DNA of 64,000 nt from Toxorhynchites rutilus septentrionalis (GCF_029784135.1 NC_073746.1:114326035-114390034); one strand, 5' to 3'. Positions 24,789 through 37,154 are shown, numbered from the stretch's first letter. Translations and numbers: made by a program. The notes: generated by a model not told the origin, from the letters alone.

Positions 24789-25120
24789 CTTTCGGTAAAT
24801 GGAGAATAGGATTAAAACATGCCTTGGTTGGTTGTTGAAAGTTTAAATTAACTAGGGTAGAGTACAAACATGACATGACATGCAACATGCCTACACTTCT
24901 GTTACGGGATACAAACGTCACATTTCATGCCTTGCGTGGTATTTTTGACGGTTACTTGGATCGGCTAGTAATATTGGAACAACAGCCTGTGAGAAGGTTC
25001 GGTATTTGATCTTTAGAATCTTTAGATCTTTTAGATTTAGATTTTTAAATTTGGTCGACTTAAACTTGACGCATTTCTTCGAAGTATCTGAAAACCCTGA
25101 ACAACCTTCATTTTGTAGGC
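24789..25120. other. intronic, no gene seen
   Basis: Start of the 14.0-kb intron 24789-38821, read from its 3' end. It contains no element that I can name. Confidence 0.35.
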
Positions 25121-25578
25121 GTGAGCACGCAGGATGATGTCTCCATTTTGTTTTTGACATTCGATATTCAGTTTTCAAAACGGCGTCCAAGCGAGAGAGG
25201 CAAAGCATTGAAATTTCGCGCAAATCTAAAGTACTTGCACGTCAAGTTACCGAAATCGTCCATAAGTGATCAAATAAACTGCCACCAAGGAAACACGAGT
25301 GTTCGGGCAACATTTGTCGACAGACAGGAAGCAACGCTATTTTTCCGTGGTGTAACATCCTGTTATTACGAAACAAAGGCCATAGAGTGGTATGCCGTAA
25401 ATAGCGCGAAGATGGTACCCAAGGACAGGAATCCTCCCAACAAGCCAGAGTACCGCCCAATCGAGGAATATTGGGCCAGCGTCAAGCGGAACATGAAGAA
25501 GATCCAAAAAATTCTTGGTAACGAGAAGCAGTTTGACGCAAGTTGGCGACCAAAGTGGATACAAAATATGATGGCATG
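25121..25578 (+). pseudogene. DD37E-type mariner transposase remnant
   Basis: The C-terminal half is clear: AIEWYAVNSAKMVPKDRNPP, then PEYRPIEEYWASVKRNMKK and WIQNMMAW. The PKDRNPPN...RPIEEYWA block with its final Glu is characteristic of mosquito DD37E mariners. The middle Asp block (normally PDLASCHY) reads RGVTSCYY, so the second catalytic Asp is gone. The N-terminal part is frameshifted. The gene is cut at 25578 by a hAT insertion and seems to continue at 33357 (MAW, then DKRKTRQFICGQ). Confidence 0.75.
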
Positions 25579-25800
25579 GGCTAAACCAGGGTTTCTCAAA
25601 GTAGATATCGATCCCTTGGGGTCGATCTCGATTTCCCAGGGGTCGACACAACCGAAAACTGTTTTGGGGGTCGGCGAGGTCTAAAATTCGACCCCTATTA
25701 AATAAAACATGTTCTCATTTGAAACTTTCAAGATACTGTCTAAGTTGTTTCACGTGAATCAACTTGTTTTAAGAATGACTAATATTTTAGTAGAATATAT

Positions 25801-26500
25801 TAGGTTGGTCAAAAAGTAATCCATTGCTTTTGCGTAAAATTCAAAACTTTATTTTAGATATTTAGGATTGTCCGATTTGTGTCAAATATACACCGTTTTG
25901 TTTTATATTTTGTTGCTATTTTAAACGTAAAGGTAACGAAGAACCAAGACTTCTATGAGAGAGACATTCATAGAAGTATTAGTTCTTATTGACGAAAAAC
26001 TCTAGTAGTCGATTTTTACAGTCTTCTCTTGATCTCAATTTTTATCAATCAGGAAATTTTGCCATGTGAGAAAAAGGTGGTAATTACTTATTGCCAGGTT
26101 TGGACTGGATGTATTGTTACTACCCAACCAACCTCCCGAAGTTTCTGGCGAGTAACTTCAGACATATGTGGCCTTGCGTTGTCCTGATGTAACAACACCT
26201 CTTCCGTTGGCCAATTTTGGCAGTTTCAGACCAATCGCTAGCTTCAAACAGTCCAGTTGTTGATAGTAGAGATCTAAATGTAGTATTGGCCATACGGAAG
26301 TAACTCATACAAAAATGATTCTTCAAATTCCAGCAAATACACAGTAAAACTTTCCTGACCGTTAGTCCTGGTTTGGCCACCGTTCGAGCTGCTTCACCAT
26401 GCTCTGACCATGATTGTTTTCGCACAATATTGTCGTATGTGAACCATTTTTCATCACCAGTCGTTTTAGAAATGAGTCGATTTCTGTAATATACACGGAA
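25801..26500 (-). pseudogene. mariner remnant 2
   Basis: The sequence starts with TTAGGTTGGTCAAAAAGTAAT, the standard mariner terminal repeat. The minus strand holds pieces in different frames: EIDSFLKRLV, then KQSWSEHGEAARTVAKPGLT, then PFGQT- and DNARPH-like debris. These correspond to the middle of a mariner transposase. The N-terminal end and the second terminal repeat are absent. Confidence 0.75.
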
Positions 26501-26982
26501 ATAAAGATACTTAACGCGTTAATTATAATAATGTTTATTCTCTTCTTGTATAACGTTGCGTCTACAATTCGACTCCATTGACAACTGACAGAGTGGTCAG
26601 TCAACGGTTTTCTCTCTACGATTACATCATTACATCCCCAATCTAAGATTTTTATGATCTTCTTGAAGACATATTCGAAGGCAAATGTTAGAATTCGATG
26701 TCTGAAAGATAAATATTGTAGTTAATCATCTATCTCTTAAACATTTTACTTCTCCAATCTCTAAGCCTCCAAAACCCTCTATCAAAACCAAAGTATCAAC
26801 TATGGAACGGGTATCCGCCTTCATTTGATCTAGATGACGCTTGATTATTCGGCCAGACATCGATAACTAAACTCCATCATTTCTTTCTCCGAAGATCTCA
26901 CGTACCACAGCCGGAGTCCAAGCAGGGTTATTTGGATTCCTGTAATCTCTTACAATGACCTTATCACCGATTTTAAAAGTAG

Positions 26983-27538
26983 TTTTTTTTTTTTTTATCC
27001 CATCCGTTTATTAGGCTCATTTAGCAATTCAACTGTCACAGAGCCGAATTTATTCGTATACATTTTTTTATGTTAAGATAACTATTGTTGTATATCATTT
27101 AGGCTTAAGATTCCTATCCATCGATAAACATTTGTTTTTTTTTATGTATAACACAGTAGCTGTTTAGGCCTAAGAATATTCCAATTCTATCGATACACAA
27201 CACATGCCGAGTATTCCATTTCTATCGATACACAACACATGCCGCCTTTTTTCGGCGTTAGAATATTCCTATTGTTCGAATGTTCACAGTTGGACTGTTC
27301 ACAACGGGACTGCTGATATGAGGCTTCCATTGCTGTGTTAGAATTAGCACCAATTACCGATGCAGCAGATCGTAATGTGAGCGGTAAGGGACTGGGATTA
27401 CCGACACATGATGATTGTTGCGTGGACGTAGTAGCTAGAATAACACACAAAGATGGTCAGTTGAGGGGCCCTGAGTTATTAGCTCATGATCGTTCGCTTA
27501 GTAGCGGACACGCAACCAATTAGGCTACGAAGACCCCC
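26983..27538 (-). mobile_element. long tRNA-headed SINE, family X copy 3
   Basis: An inverted copy of the family at 9812 and 15297. The poly-A side is at 26983 and the GGGGGTCTTCGTAGCC head is at 27538. The duplication TTTTAAAAGTAGTT lies at 26971-26984 (last two bases shared with the A/T tail) and 27539-27552. It is longer than the others because TTCTATCGATACACAACACA is partly duplicated near 27190-27240. It interrupts gypsy integrase between the catalytic core and the C-terminal domain. Confidence 0.85.
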
Positions 27539-28009
27539 TTTTAAAAGTAGTTGTTCTAGTGCCTCGGAAATTTTTAATTTGGGATTGTTAACGATTGCAA
27601 ATATTACGGGCAGCTAAAGACGCAGATGCTGTACTTTGAAGTTCCTTGTACGGATTGAGTAAGTCCAGTATCGTTCTAATATCTCGTCCTAGCATGGCTT
27701 TTGCTGGAGAGATTTGAGTCGTGCAATGTACTGACTTACGATATCCAATCAAAAAGTTTGCCACTATTCCCCGAACATCTTTCTCACCTACAGATAAAGT
27801 TTTTATCAACGCTTTCTTGAAGGTTTTGACGAAATTTTCTGCTTCTCCATTTGAAGCCGGGTGTCCGGGCCTAGTTAAAATTTGTTTGATACCGTTAGCC
27901 GCATGAAAAGTTTTAACAGATTCTGCTATAAATTGCGTGCCATTATCACTGACAAGCTCGTCGAATAACCCAAAGCGTGCTAACCGTTCGCACAGCCTCT
28001 GGAAAGTTC

Positions 28010-31000
28010 CAAGTTGGCTTATTGTGGAAATACGATTGCATTGAATTCCCGAACAGTAAGCCCATGGCCGAAAGGCGGTTGCGATGTTTAGAACGCCGTC
28101 TGGCATCCAAACCCGAGTTATACGATAAAGTTAGACATCAAATGCAGCAATATCAAGCTAAAGGATACGCACACAAAGCTGATCCTGAGGAGCTCAGAAA
28201 CTTTGACCCTCGACGAACCTGATACCTGCCCTTAAACGTGGTCATGAACCCAAGGAAACCGAACAAGGTTGGTCTGGGATGCTGCGGCAAAAGTTCAAGG
28301 CCAATCATTGAACTCCGCTCTGTTGGCTGGTCCCGATTTGCTCGCACCGCTTCCTTCAGTTTTGTGTCCTTTTCGACAGTTCGAGGTGGCCATCAGTGCA
28401 GACATACTCGAGATGTCCCATCAGCTCTTTATTAGACCGGAAGACTAATCAGCGCAACTGTTTCTGTGGCGAGACGATCCCTCCAACCCGTATGAAGTCT
28501 TCGTTATGGACGTCGCAATATTCGGCGCTTCCTGTTCGCCGTCGGCAGCTCAGTTTGTGAAAAACCTATACGCTCAAGAGTTCTCTGATCAGTATCCACT
28601 AGCAGCAAAAGTGATAGTGGAGCATCATTATGTTGACGATTTTGTATACAGCACAAACACCGTTAATGAAGCAGTCGAACTAGCGCAGCAGGTGAAAGAA
28701 GTACATTCTAGAGCTGGATTCACCATACGCAACTGGTTGTCCAATTCCCCCGAAGTAATCTCACGGGTCGGGGTTCCAGGAATGGAGTTGTCCAAATGTT
28801 TCGAGGTAGCAAAAACGGCCACCCAAGAACGAGTTCTTGGTCTAGTTTGGAAGCCAGATTCTGATGTTTTTGTGTTCCAACGACTATTTAGAGAAGAGAT
28901 CCGATCACTGCTAGGCGACACTGTTATTCCGACGAAAAGACAAACTCTAAGAGTCGTCATGAGTATATTCGACCCCTTGGGATTGGTAGCTGTAGTTGTA
29001 GTCCACGGTAAAATATTGCTACAAAACATCTGGCGGTGCAAGACGGATTGGGACCATTCCATATCAGCCGAATTACTCGATGCATGGAGACGATGGACTA
29101 AACTGTTGGAGCAACTCGAGCAGGTACAAATCCCCCGCTGTTATTTTCCTGGATATTCCGATAGAAGTTATCATTCCTTGGAGTTGCATATTTTTGTAGA
29201 TGCAAGTGAGGAAGCGTACGCTGCCCTGGCTTATTTTCGCATCGTGGATAGCTCTGGAGTGCGCTGCTCGCTTGTCTCGGCGAAGACAAAATTGGCTCCC
29301 CTGAAACCGCTCTCAATCCCTAGATTAGAGTTGCAGGCGGCTGTTCTTGGTGCAAAACTGTTAAAATCGGTAGAAGACAATCATACACTACCAATAGTTC
29401 GCAGAGTGTTCTGGAGCGACTCTAGCACCGTACTTTCCTGGTTAAGGTCGGATCAACGAAAATATCGGCAGTACGTTGCATTTCGTGTGACGGAAATTCT
29501 CGAGCTTACGCAGGTGGACGAGTGGCGGTGGGTTCCTTCTCGCTGGAATGTATCCGACGAAGCAACCAAATGGGGCAAGGGTCCTAACATAAGTAGCAGC
29601 AGTCGTTGGTTTCGAAGTGGGAGCGATTAGTGCGTGCGATAGCGTATGTGTACAGGTTTATAGACAACTGTCGCCGTAAAATCGAGAATTACTCAACGGA
29701 ACGATCTGGATGGTTGAACCAGAACGAGTTGCAGAAAGCGGAATGGACTATCTTCAAGCTCATTCAGCACGAAGCATACGGAGATGAGATTGTGACCCTT
29801 AATATAAACCAGCATCTTCCAGTGGACCAGCGGCTAAAGCTCGAGAAGACTAGTAAAATCGTTAAACTAACCCCTGTGTTGGACGACCAAGGTGTTTTGC
29901 GTATGGATAGTCGTATCACCAATGCACAGCAATTCTCCACAGATATCAAGTTCCCGATAATTCTTCCCAAAGGTCATTACGGGACACAGCTGCTCGTTGA
30001 CTGGTATCATCGTCAAAGCAAGCACATCAACACGGAAACAGCGGTGAACGAGATGCGTCAGAAGTTCTATGTGTCAGAGATGCGTTCTGCGTTCAGGAAG
30101 GCTAAGAAAGTGTGTCAGTGGTGTAGGATCTACAAGGCGACTCCAGTGGTCCCAAGGATGGCTCCACTTCCTCCAGCAAGAACTGTCACCCATATCCGCC
30201 CATTCAGCTACGTTGGTGTGGATTATTTCGGACCTGTGTTGATCAGGCAAGGTCGCAGTGAGGTGAAGCGTTGGGTCGCCCTGTTCACCTGTCTGACGAT
30301 TCGTGCCGTGCATCTAGAGGTAGAGGCGAGCATGTCAACGGAATCCTGCAAGATGGCTTTTCGACGGTTTATTGCGAGAAGGGGCGCTCCAGCTGCAATA
30401 TACAGCGATCGGGGAACCAATTTCGTAGGTGCTAGCCGTGAACTGGAGCAAGAGCTACAGAAAATCGATCAGGGATTGGCAGCTACATTCACCAACGCGG
30501 AAACTCAGTGGTATTTCAATCCGCAATCTGCACCGCACATGGGGGGGGGGGGTCTTGGGAACGCATGGTTCGGTCTGTAAAGTGTGCGTTGGCTTCACTC
30601 TCCACCATTCGGAAGCCAAACGAGGAGACCTTCAACACTCTGCTGATCGAGGCCGAATCAATGGTGAACTCGAGACCACTCACCTACATGCCGATTGAGT
30701 CCGAGGGTCACGAGGCGTTGACTCCGAACTGCTTCCTGATGCTAAGCACCAGTGGAGTGAATCAACCTCCTAAGATGCTAGTCGACGAAAGGGTAATATT
30801 GAATTCGAACTGGAACTTGTATCAACAGCTATTGGACCAGTTCTGGTGTCGTTGGGTTCGTGAATACCTCCCAACAATCACAAAGCGATCCAAATGGTTT
30901 ACTGACTGCAAACCGATCGAGTCTGGTGACCTAGTAGTTGTGGTAGAAGATGCAATGGATGGACCAGGGGTCGAGTGCTACGCGTATTTTCGGGTCGTGA

Positions 31001-31380
31001 CGGGCGAGTACGAAGCGCAGAGGTGAAGACCGCTACAGGAGTGTTGCAAAGACCGGTAGCAAAGTTGGCGGTCCTGGAGGTTGGTGGTATAGCTAGAGAG
31101 CACTCTGAGCAATACGGGTCGGGGAATGTTACGAACGGTAACCGGTCAGCAAGTAATGGGAGGTGAATCCATCTACCTACGAGACTCCCTCGTGAGAAAA
31201 CCGTTACACATCGTAGCGTCATGCTGTCATGCAAACTGTCAGATTGTACAACAATATTTATTTGTGAATACTCGCACTGAACTCGTTGTGGATTCCTAAA
31301 CTCAATCTATTGTTTTTCCATCTGATATTTATTATTATTACATGCAATACGGAAAGTCACCGAGAAGACTAAAAATGTGA
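28010..31380 (+). pseudogene. BEL/Pao retrotransposon, 5'-truncated
   Basis: Pol starts abruptly inside its N-terminal region (GLLWKYDCIEFPN, MAERRLRCLERRLASKPELY), without gag or protease. The reverse transcriptase follows, with VIVEHHYVDDFVYST (catalytic YVDD, near 28630) in the open piece 28506-29630. Next come the aspartic peptidase-A17/RNase H-like region (LHIFVDASEEAYAALAYF, FWSDSSTVLSWL), the integrase zinc region and core (29606-30580: GVDYFGPV, YSDRGTNFVGASRELE), and the C-terminal domain ending EVKTATGVLQRPVAKLAVLE. A possible 3' LTR begins TGTTACGAACGGTAACC near 31126. Frameshifts at 28220, 29620 and 30550 (a run of ten G) disable it. It sits inside gypsy integrase in the opposite orientation. 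Confidence 0.87.
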
Positions 31381-31389
31381 GAAACTATG

Positions 31390-31985
31390 AAATGCAATTA
31401 TGAATTTATGTATAATAAAATTAATTTCAGCTTAAAGCTTACTGTAAACAATAACACGAGTTTGCTTTTAAGAGTCCGAATCGTGACCGTCTCCGTAACA
31501 CATTCCATCAATTTATCCAACACAAATTCTGCTGAGCAATACTTTGTCGGCAATACTTTAGAGAGTGCGTCGATAAGGATTAAATAACTCCACCCATTCA
31601 CCGGACCTGCGAAATCCACATGTATTCTACTCCATATCAAGGCGCCTCTATATATACCAGGTGAAACAATCATATGAAATGCACTTTCAGCCATATTGGA
31701 ATTGCTGTCGGTATTGTTTACAAACAGCATCCGAACGCTGTCGGCGGCTCTCTACAAACTGCTACGATTCTTATTCGAACGATGCCTATGTTCGGATTTC
31801 GAGAATTTATGTGAAAAAGACGGGATGATTTTGTAGAATTTCATTCTCATTTCCACTACTCTCGCATGTGGAAATGCAAAAATGGCGTATCCTAGCAATA
31901 ACAAAACAAACAACCCCCGCTCCACAAACCGTAATCCCCTTCTTTGATGATGATTGAAGTGATGATGTTGCTTCACCTGTTATAC
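31390..31985. other. gypsy integrase gap and unassigned inserts
   Basis: Between the BEL end and the gypsy zinc domain, only about 31560-31640 is clear gypsy sequence. The pieces 31398-31555 and 31650-31980 do not fit the integrase and look like small unclassified insertions. Confidence 0.4.
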
Positions 31986-33179
31986 GCAGACGGTGGCCTC
32001 CAAGGTATTAGCTGTGCTTTCGGTGGAGACTGGTTGTGCAAAACGCCTGCCGAACAATTTTTCACCGTACTTTCAATGTCAAAGTCAACATTTGGCCACC
32101 TCACATTAGCTCTAGCAATGCTTTTAGATTTCCCGATTCCTAAATGCGATTTATGAATTTGCGTTAATACATTCTTCCTTAAAGATGCAAACGCGGATGA
32201 AGCAAACTCAATAACGGTTTATGATCCGTTCGAATGACAAACTTGTTACCCACCAAGTATAAAAAATATTTATTCAAACCGTACACTATTGCAAGGACCT
32301 CCCGGTCTATCACACTATAATTCACTTCTGACGCATAGAGTATTCTGGAAGCAAATGCTACTGGTCTTTCCACTCCGTTAATAGTCTGGCTGAGCACAGC
32401 CGAAACTCCCACATTTGATGCATCACACGTTAAAACCAATTCAGCCGTCGGATCAAAGTGAGCCAAGGTGATGTCACGACAAATTTCCAGCTTTACTTTC
32501 TTGAACGCATTTGTCTGTCCACTGGAATTTGACACCTTTCTTCAATAATTTATATATCGGGCTCATCAAAGTAGCTAAATTTTTCACGAATTTAGCGTAG
32601 TAGTTCACTAACCCTGCAAAAGCTCTGACTTCACTAACATTTTTTGGTTCGGGCGCATCTCGAATTGCTCTAATACGCTCGTCCGTTTTCCTTAATCCGT
32701 CTTTGTTAATAACATATCCAAAGAAGTTAACTTCACTCTTAAAAAATTGGCACTTCTCTTTGTTCAATTTTAAACCGGATTCTTCAATCACTTTAAATAC
32801 CTGTTGAAGCCTTTCCAGATGTTCTCCATCTGAGTTTCCAGTGATAACAACATCATCCAGGAAATTTTGTACTCCCGGGATCCCACAAAGCAGTTTTTCA
32901 ATTTCACGCAGAACGATACCAGATGCCGGTTTTACTCCGAAGGGCAAACGATTCATTTTGTACACTCCTTTTATGGTTGAAATTGCACACAGCTCTCTTT
33001 TGCTGACTCCGTTAACTCAAATTGATTGTACGCTTTTGACAAGTCCAGCTTTGAAAACTTTTTTCCTCCATTCAGCTTCGCGAAAATTTCCTCAGCTGTT
33101 GGTAAAGGATGCCTGACATCCTTGATATGTTTGTTGACAGTCACTTTATAATCCCCACCATTCGGTTTGAGGACAGGTA

Positions 33180-33563
33180 CTATCAAAGGTTCACGTTTGA
33201 GTCGTTTCCTTGCCTAGTTTCCACGGCCTTCTAAAAGGGTTAATTTTTCAATTTTTACGTATTTCGTATGATTGAAAAAGTTTGGCTATAGGGGTCTGAG
33301 GTATCACTTCATTCTGGGAAAGGGGTCTTTTATCCGAAATAGTTTGAGAATCCCTGGGATAAACGAAAGACCCGGCAATTCATATGCGGTCAAACGGAAG
33401 CATTGCCTTTACTTTATTCTATACTAATTAGACTTCAAGAAGAATAATAATTCGATTTTTTTGATGAAAAATCAATCATTCTACACTCAATCTTGATTGG
33501 CTAAATTTTGACAGCAACACCTTTTGTAAGTGCCTTAATTTTAAAAAAGCAAAAAAAAACGCT
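33180..33563 (+). repeat. direct duplication, first copy
   Basis: From TATCAAAGGTTCACGTTTGAG to CGCTTGTCAAAATT this is almost identical to 34065-34462, with a short indel near 33210. It includes the hAT right end, its target-site duplication and the mariner C-terminal sequence. Confidence 0.85.
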
Positions 33564-34062
33564 TGTCAAAATTTTTGTATCAATAATTATTAATTGCACT
33601 TGATATTCACCGAATTTTATGTCTATTTAATTTGTTGAATTTCGTTGAGAAAATATTGTCAAATCACTTAATACTCCATTTTTTTCAGCGCTGCTAAAAA
33701 TTTACGAAATTCATTTGCGATGCATTTTTATGTAGAAAACAGAAATTGTGGAGCGCCGGCAGCAAATTCTGTTTAAATTCGTTGAAAATGCAACAAGTTG
33801 ATAAGTTTTCCATTGTAATCGTTCTACTTAGGATCTACTGTGTAAGCTAATGCAGGTTTTTCATTAAAATAAATGGTATCATAAAAATGATGAAAAAGTA
33901 TATAAAAATGTTTTTTTCCGGCACAAGAAATATTGTTTTAATTTTTGTGTAACCAAATGCGCAATAACTGTGAGCTGTGAGCTGTCAGCAATGTGACAAT
34001 CAGTGTTTTTGGGGTTAACTATATTGCCACTATTTTTTCCAACTTTTTCAATAGTTTATTTT
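33564..34062. other. spacer between the duplicates
   Basis: About 500 bp of AT-rich unique sequence with no gene. It includes a small tandem GTGAGCTGTGAGCTGTCAG near 33970. Confidence 0.4.
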
Positions 34063-34064
34063 GT

Positions 34065-34462
34065 ATCAAAGGTTCACGTTTGAGTCGTTTCCTGTGTAAT
34101 TTGCCAAGTTTCCACGGCCTTCTTAAAGGGTTAATTTTTCAATTTTTACGTATTTCGTATGATTGAAAAAGTTTGGCTATAGGGGTCTGAGGTATCACTT
34201 CATTCTGGGAAAGGGGTCTTTTATCCGAAATAGTTTGAGAATCCCTGGGATAAACGAAAGACCCGGCAATTCATATGCGGTCAAACGGAAGCATTGCCTT
34301 TACTTTATTCTATACTAATTAGACTTCAAGAAGAACAATAATTCGATTTTTTTGATGAAAAATCAATCATTCTACACTCAATCTTGATTGGCAAAATTTT
34401 GACAGCAACACCTATTGTAAGTGCCTTAATTTTAATAAAGCAAAAAAAACGCTTGTCAAAAT
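34065..34462 (+). repeat. direct duplication, second copy
   Basis: This is the partner of 33180-33563. The hAT end CCCTG is at 34243-34247 and is again followed by GGATAAAC. Confidence 0.85.
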
Positions 34463-34489
34463 TGTGGATTTTGCTTTCGTATGGATTCT

Positions 34490-34930
34490 ATTTGTTTTTT
34501 GTTGTTTTTTTTGGCTTTGGACTATGGGGCGCTCTGTTTTTTTTCATATTTTTCCTTGAAAGCTGAGGATTTTTTACATAACGTATCCTAAAATCAGAGA
34601 TGTGATTTTTGTCGTTTTAAGTTATGAATTTTAAAAGTGACACGATGGTTTAAAAAAACAAAATTTTCCCCCTTTTTCCAAAAACGCCTTTTTTGTTAAA
34701 AAATCATAACTTTTGAACAATTAAACCGATTTAGATGATCGACATATCAAATTGAAACAAATGATCTGGTATTCTTTAAAAAAAGGTTATATTTGGGAAA
34801 CATGGATTTTTGTTTTAGTTATTATTGATTGTGTTAGTTTTTTATATTTTTTCTTGAGGATTTTTCACATAACATATCCAAGAATCAAAGATGTGTTTTC
34901 TTTCGTTTTTGAGTTATGATTGATCTGAAA
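34490..34930 (+). repeat. AT-rich dispersed repeat, copy C
   Basis: The phrases GGGGCGCTC..., CTTGAAAGCTGAGGATTTTTTAC, AACTTTTGAACAATTAAACCG and TTAGATGATCGACATATCAA match copies A and B. Confidence 0.6.
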
Positions 34931-35690
34931 TTTGGAACACACATTCATCTCTGCAGTCATTATAAAACGTGTTTCATGATATTAAAAATCCACGATGGCG
35001 GCTGCTATAAAATGACGAATTACACATTTTCTCAAAACCCAATCAATATGGGTTTTCCCCAAACCCCATCAATATGGGTATCAAATGAAAGGGATTGATT
35101 AGTAGAACACAGTTATTTATGAAAAATGTAAATCCTAAATGACCGCCACTACAAAATGGCGGATTACATATTTTTTCATAACCTCATCAATATGAGTATC
35201 AAATGAAAAGACTTGACTAGTAGAACACAGTTATACATGAGAAATGAAAATCTAAAATGGCCGTCACCACAAAATGGCGATATTTATTTTTTTCCAAAAC
35301 CCAATCATTATGGGTATCCAATGAAAAGGCTTGACTAGTAGAACACAGTTATTCATGAGGATCCAAAATCCAAAATGGCGGATTACATATTTTCTCGAAA
35401 CCCTATTAATATGGGTGTCAAATGAATGAGATTGACTAGTAGAACACAGTTATTTATAAAAAAATGAAAATATAAAATGGACACCACCACAAAATGGCGA
35501 ATTACATATTTTCTCAAAACAAACTCCATCAAAATGGGTATTTTCACATAACCCGGTCAAGTAAAGGGGCTTGACCAGTAGATCACAGCTATTTATGAAA
35601 AATTCGAATCGAAGATAGCCGCTGTAACAAAATAGCCAATTACTTTTTTAAACGGTTTCATTTAACTTGACCTGTTTGTATGTATGTTTG
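34930..35690 (+). repeat. tandem 110-120 bp repeat array
   Basis: About six diverged units. Each contains ATATGGGTATCAAATGAAA, GACTAGTAGAACACAGTTAT, TTATGAAAAATG and an AAAATGGCGGATTACATATT-like phrase. The array is preceded by the head TTGATCTGAAATTTGGAACA and closed by TTTCATTTAACTTGACCTG. The same unit builds both arms of the palindrome at 53515-55440. Confidence 0.75.
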
Positions 35691-35699
35691 TCTGTTTGT

Positions 35700-36346
35700 A
35701 GAGTTCTCCCATATTTAAAAAAATAGAAATTCAATTCAATTACCTTTTTTTAATTTCTATATTCTTCGTGAGTGCGGAAAATATAGCAACGAAAATGGTC
35801 AAAAGAAACGATACAGAAATGTGAAAATTCGCGTTAGAAGAAGATTGAGAGTAGGCTTTTTTCCAATTTTTATTTAGTAAATAGCAAAGATCGATTCTCT
35901 GGTATATATTTAAACAGTGAGCGTTTAGAAAATCGATTCATCAAAATCTATCTTTTAAAACTGAAGATCGCCCAATCCTATTCTAGGAGCAAAGCTCCTC
36001 CAATATAGTTTCACAGAAATCTTCGAAAGGTGGGAAATGTCATTTTGATATGCTCGAATGATATGATTTAATTCGCTATTTTATAAACTACATATAAATA
36101 CTATACGAGGTTTCGAAGGACATTCTATCTCTCAGCCATTGGAATATGTGAAAAAATCATCTTAGATCAATCAAAGCCAATCTTCTTTTGAAATACTGTT
36201 TTACAGAACCCAGTTTTCTTCCATTTTTTTTTTGGAAAATGTTATTGGCAACCTGTACACAGGGTTGTTAATAATATTTTGCGTGCTAACAATGAAGACG
36301 AATAGCAATTCATCATACGTCTCCATCGAGACTACGTCGAACGAAA
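35700..36346. other. intronic, no gene seen
   Basis: AT-rich sequence without recognisable coding or repeat structure. Confidence 0.35.
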
Positions 36347-36348
36347 TA

Positions 36349-37152
36349 CAGGTCGGACTCGATTATGTACAGATTCGATTATATACAATTTTGAACTCGA
36401 TTATATACAGTTTGGAAAAAAATATTTTTTTTATATTTCAAATATGACTTATTACAAGAAGAAATGTAACCTTTCAGCGTTAAGGTGAAGTTTAAGTGTC
36501 TATTACATGTATGGGGTAAAAATCGTGATTTTTGAAGATTTTGCCTGAATTTCCATCAGATGATATTGATATTGCAGCCAAATTAAGAAAGGTAGAAGTT
36601 GGGCGTCAAAGAACAAATTGTAGATCGGTTATAGAACATCAATTTAATTGATAGAAACAATCTAGTTTAATATAACCCAAAAAGGGTTAAAATTAATAAT
36701 AACACTTTAAAAATGATTAACTTTTAAGCTTTTCACTTCCAAAATGTTATTAAAATCCACTAATTTAGTTATTCCACTACTATATCCTGTACTTAATTTT
36801 CTCATCTTTCAAATGAAAGCATCAGAATCGTCATCCGTAGCGCACTTTTTAATGTAGAGCCAGTTTGAGGCAACAGAGTCCGAAACAAAAAAAAGTTCTA
36901 TAACTCTGTCATTGTTTAAATTCGAACATATGCGAGATAATCTGAATAAATTTATTTTTTTCATGTAAGAAAGGTGTTTTCTAACTTTAAGGGAATGAAT
37001 CAAAGATAAAATTCCTCTTTTATTTGTAAAAATCGAAAAATACATGCAAAAAAACAAATAAAAAAAATTTTTTTTTTGACTCGATTATATACAGGATTCG
37101 ATTATATACAGTGAAAAGAAATCAAAAACTGTACAGATTCGAGTCCGCGCTG
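36349..37152 (+). mobile_element. pogo-like MITE, family P copy 1
   Basis: The left terminus CAGGTCGGACTCGATTAT and right terminus (reversed) CAGCGCGGACTCGAATC are flanked by TA on both sides, as pogo/Tigger elements are. Each end carries two or three repeats of a CTCGATTATATACAG phrase. The interior is AT-rich and not coding. The interior of 47896-49900 is the same sequence in the opposite orientation. Confidence 0.75.
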
Positions 37153-37154
37153 TA

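Larger units (their letters stand above)
26830..33186 (-). pseudogene. Ty3/gypsy retrotransposon, interrupted
   Basis: Minus-strand order: reverse transcriptase from MIVPVLKPNGGDYKV (33186) through FSKLDLSKAYNQ and MNRLPFGVKPASGI to FLDDVVITG (catalytic LDD, near 32855); RNase H with LTCDASNVGVSAVLSQ and RTDHKPLLSL (32200-32420); integrase zinc-binding part SHLGIGKSKSIARANVRWPN (31990-32160), whose final cysteine pair is degraded; then WSRIHVDFAGPVNGWSYLIL (31560-31640). After a BEL insertion the integrase resumes with FDELVSDNGTQF and ASNGEAENFVKTFKKAL (27780-27970). The C-terminal strand-barrel YRNPNNPAWTPAVV (26900-26960) follows a SINE. Gag, protease and the 5' end are missing. No LTR pair was found. 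Confidence 0.85.
25587..33356. mobile_element. hAT element hosting a TE nest
   Basis: The left end CAGGGTTTCTCAAAGT and right end TAGTTTGAGAATCCCTG are inverted to each other and have hAT form. They are flanked by GGCTAAAC (25579-25586) and GGATAAAC (33357-33364), an 8-bp duplication with one mismatch. Removing the element rejoins the mariner reading frame. Its own sequence is only about 210 bp at the left and 170 bp at the right. The rest is later insertions (mariner, gypsy, BEL, SINE). No hAT transposase is seen, so it was non-autonomous. Confidence 0.72.

Noticed and set aside
24679..24921. Alternative minus-strand frame over the 24683-24788 exon
   Set aside because: It is not coiled coil, reads through the splice site and does not join the neighbouring exons.
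25121..25250. A host gene starting at 25121
   Set aside because: The open frame is the frameshifted N-terminal side of a DD37E mariner transposase that becomes clear after about 25330.
34930..35690. Regularly spaced repeats resembling a CRISPR array
   Set aside because: The units are 110-120 bp and diverged throughout, with no short identical repeat and unique spacer pattern, and this is a eukaryotic intron.
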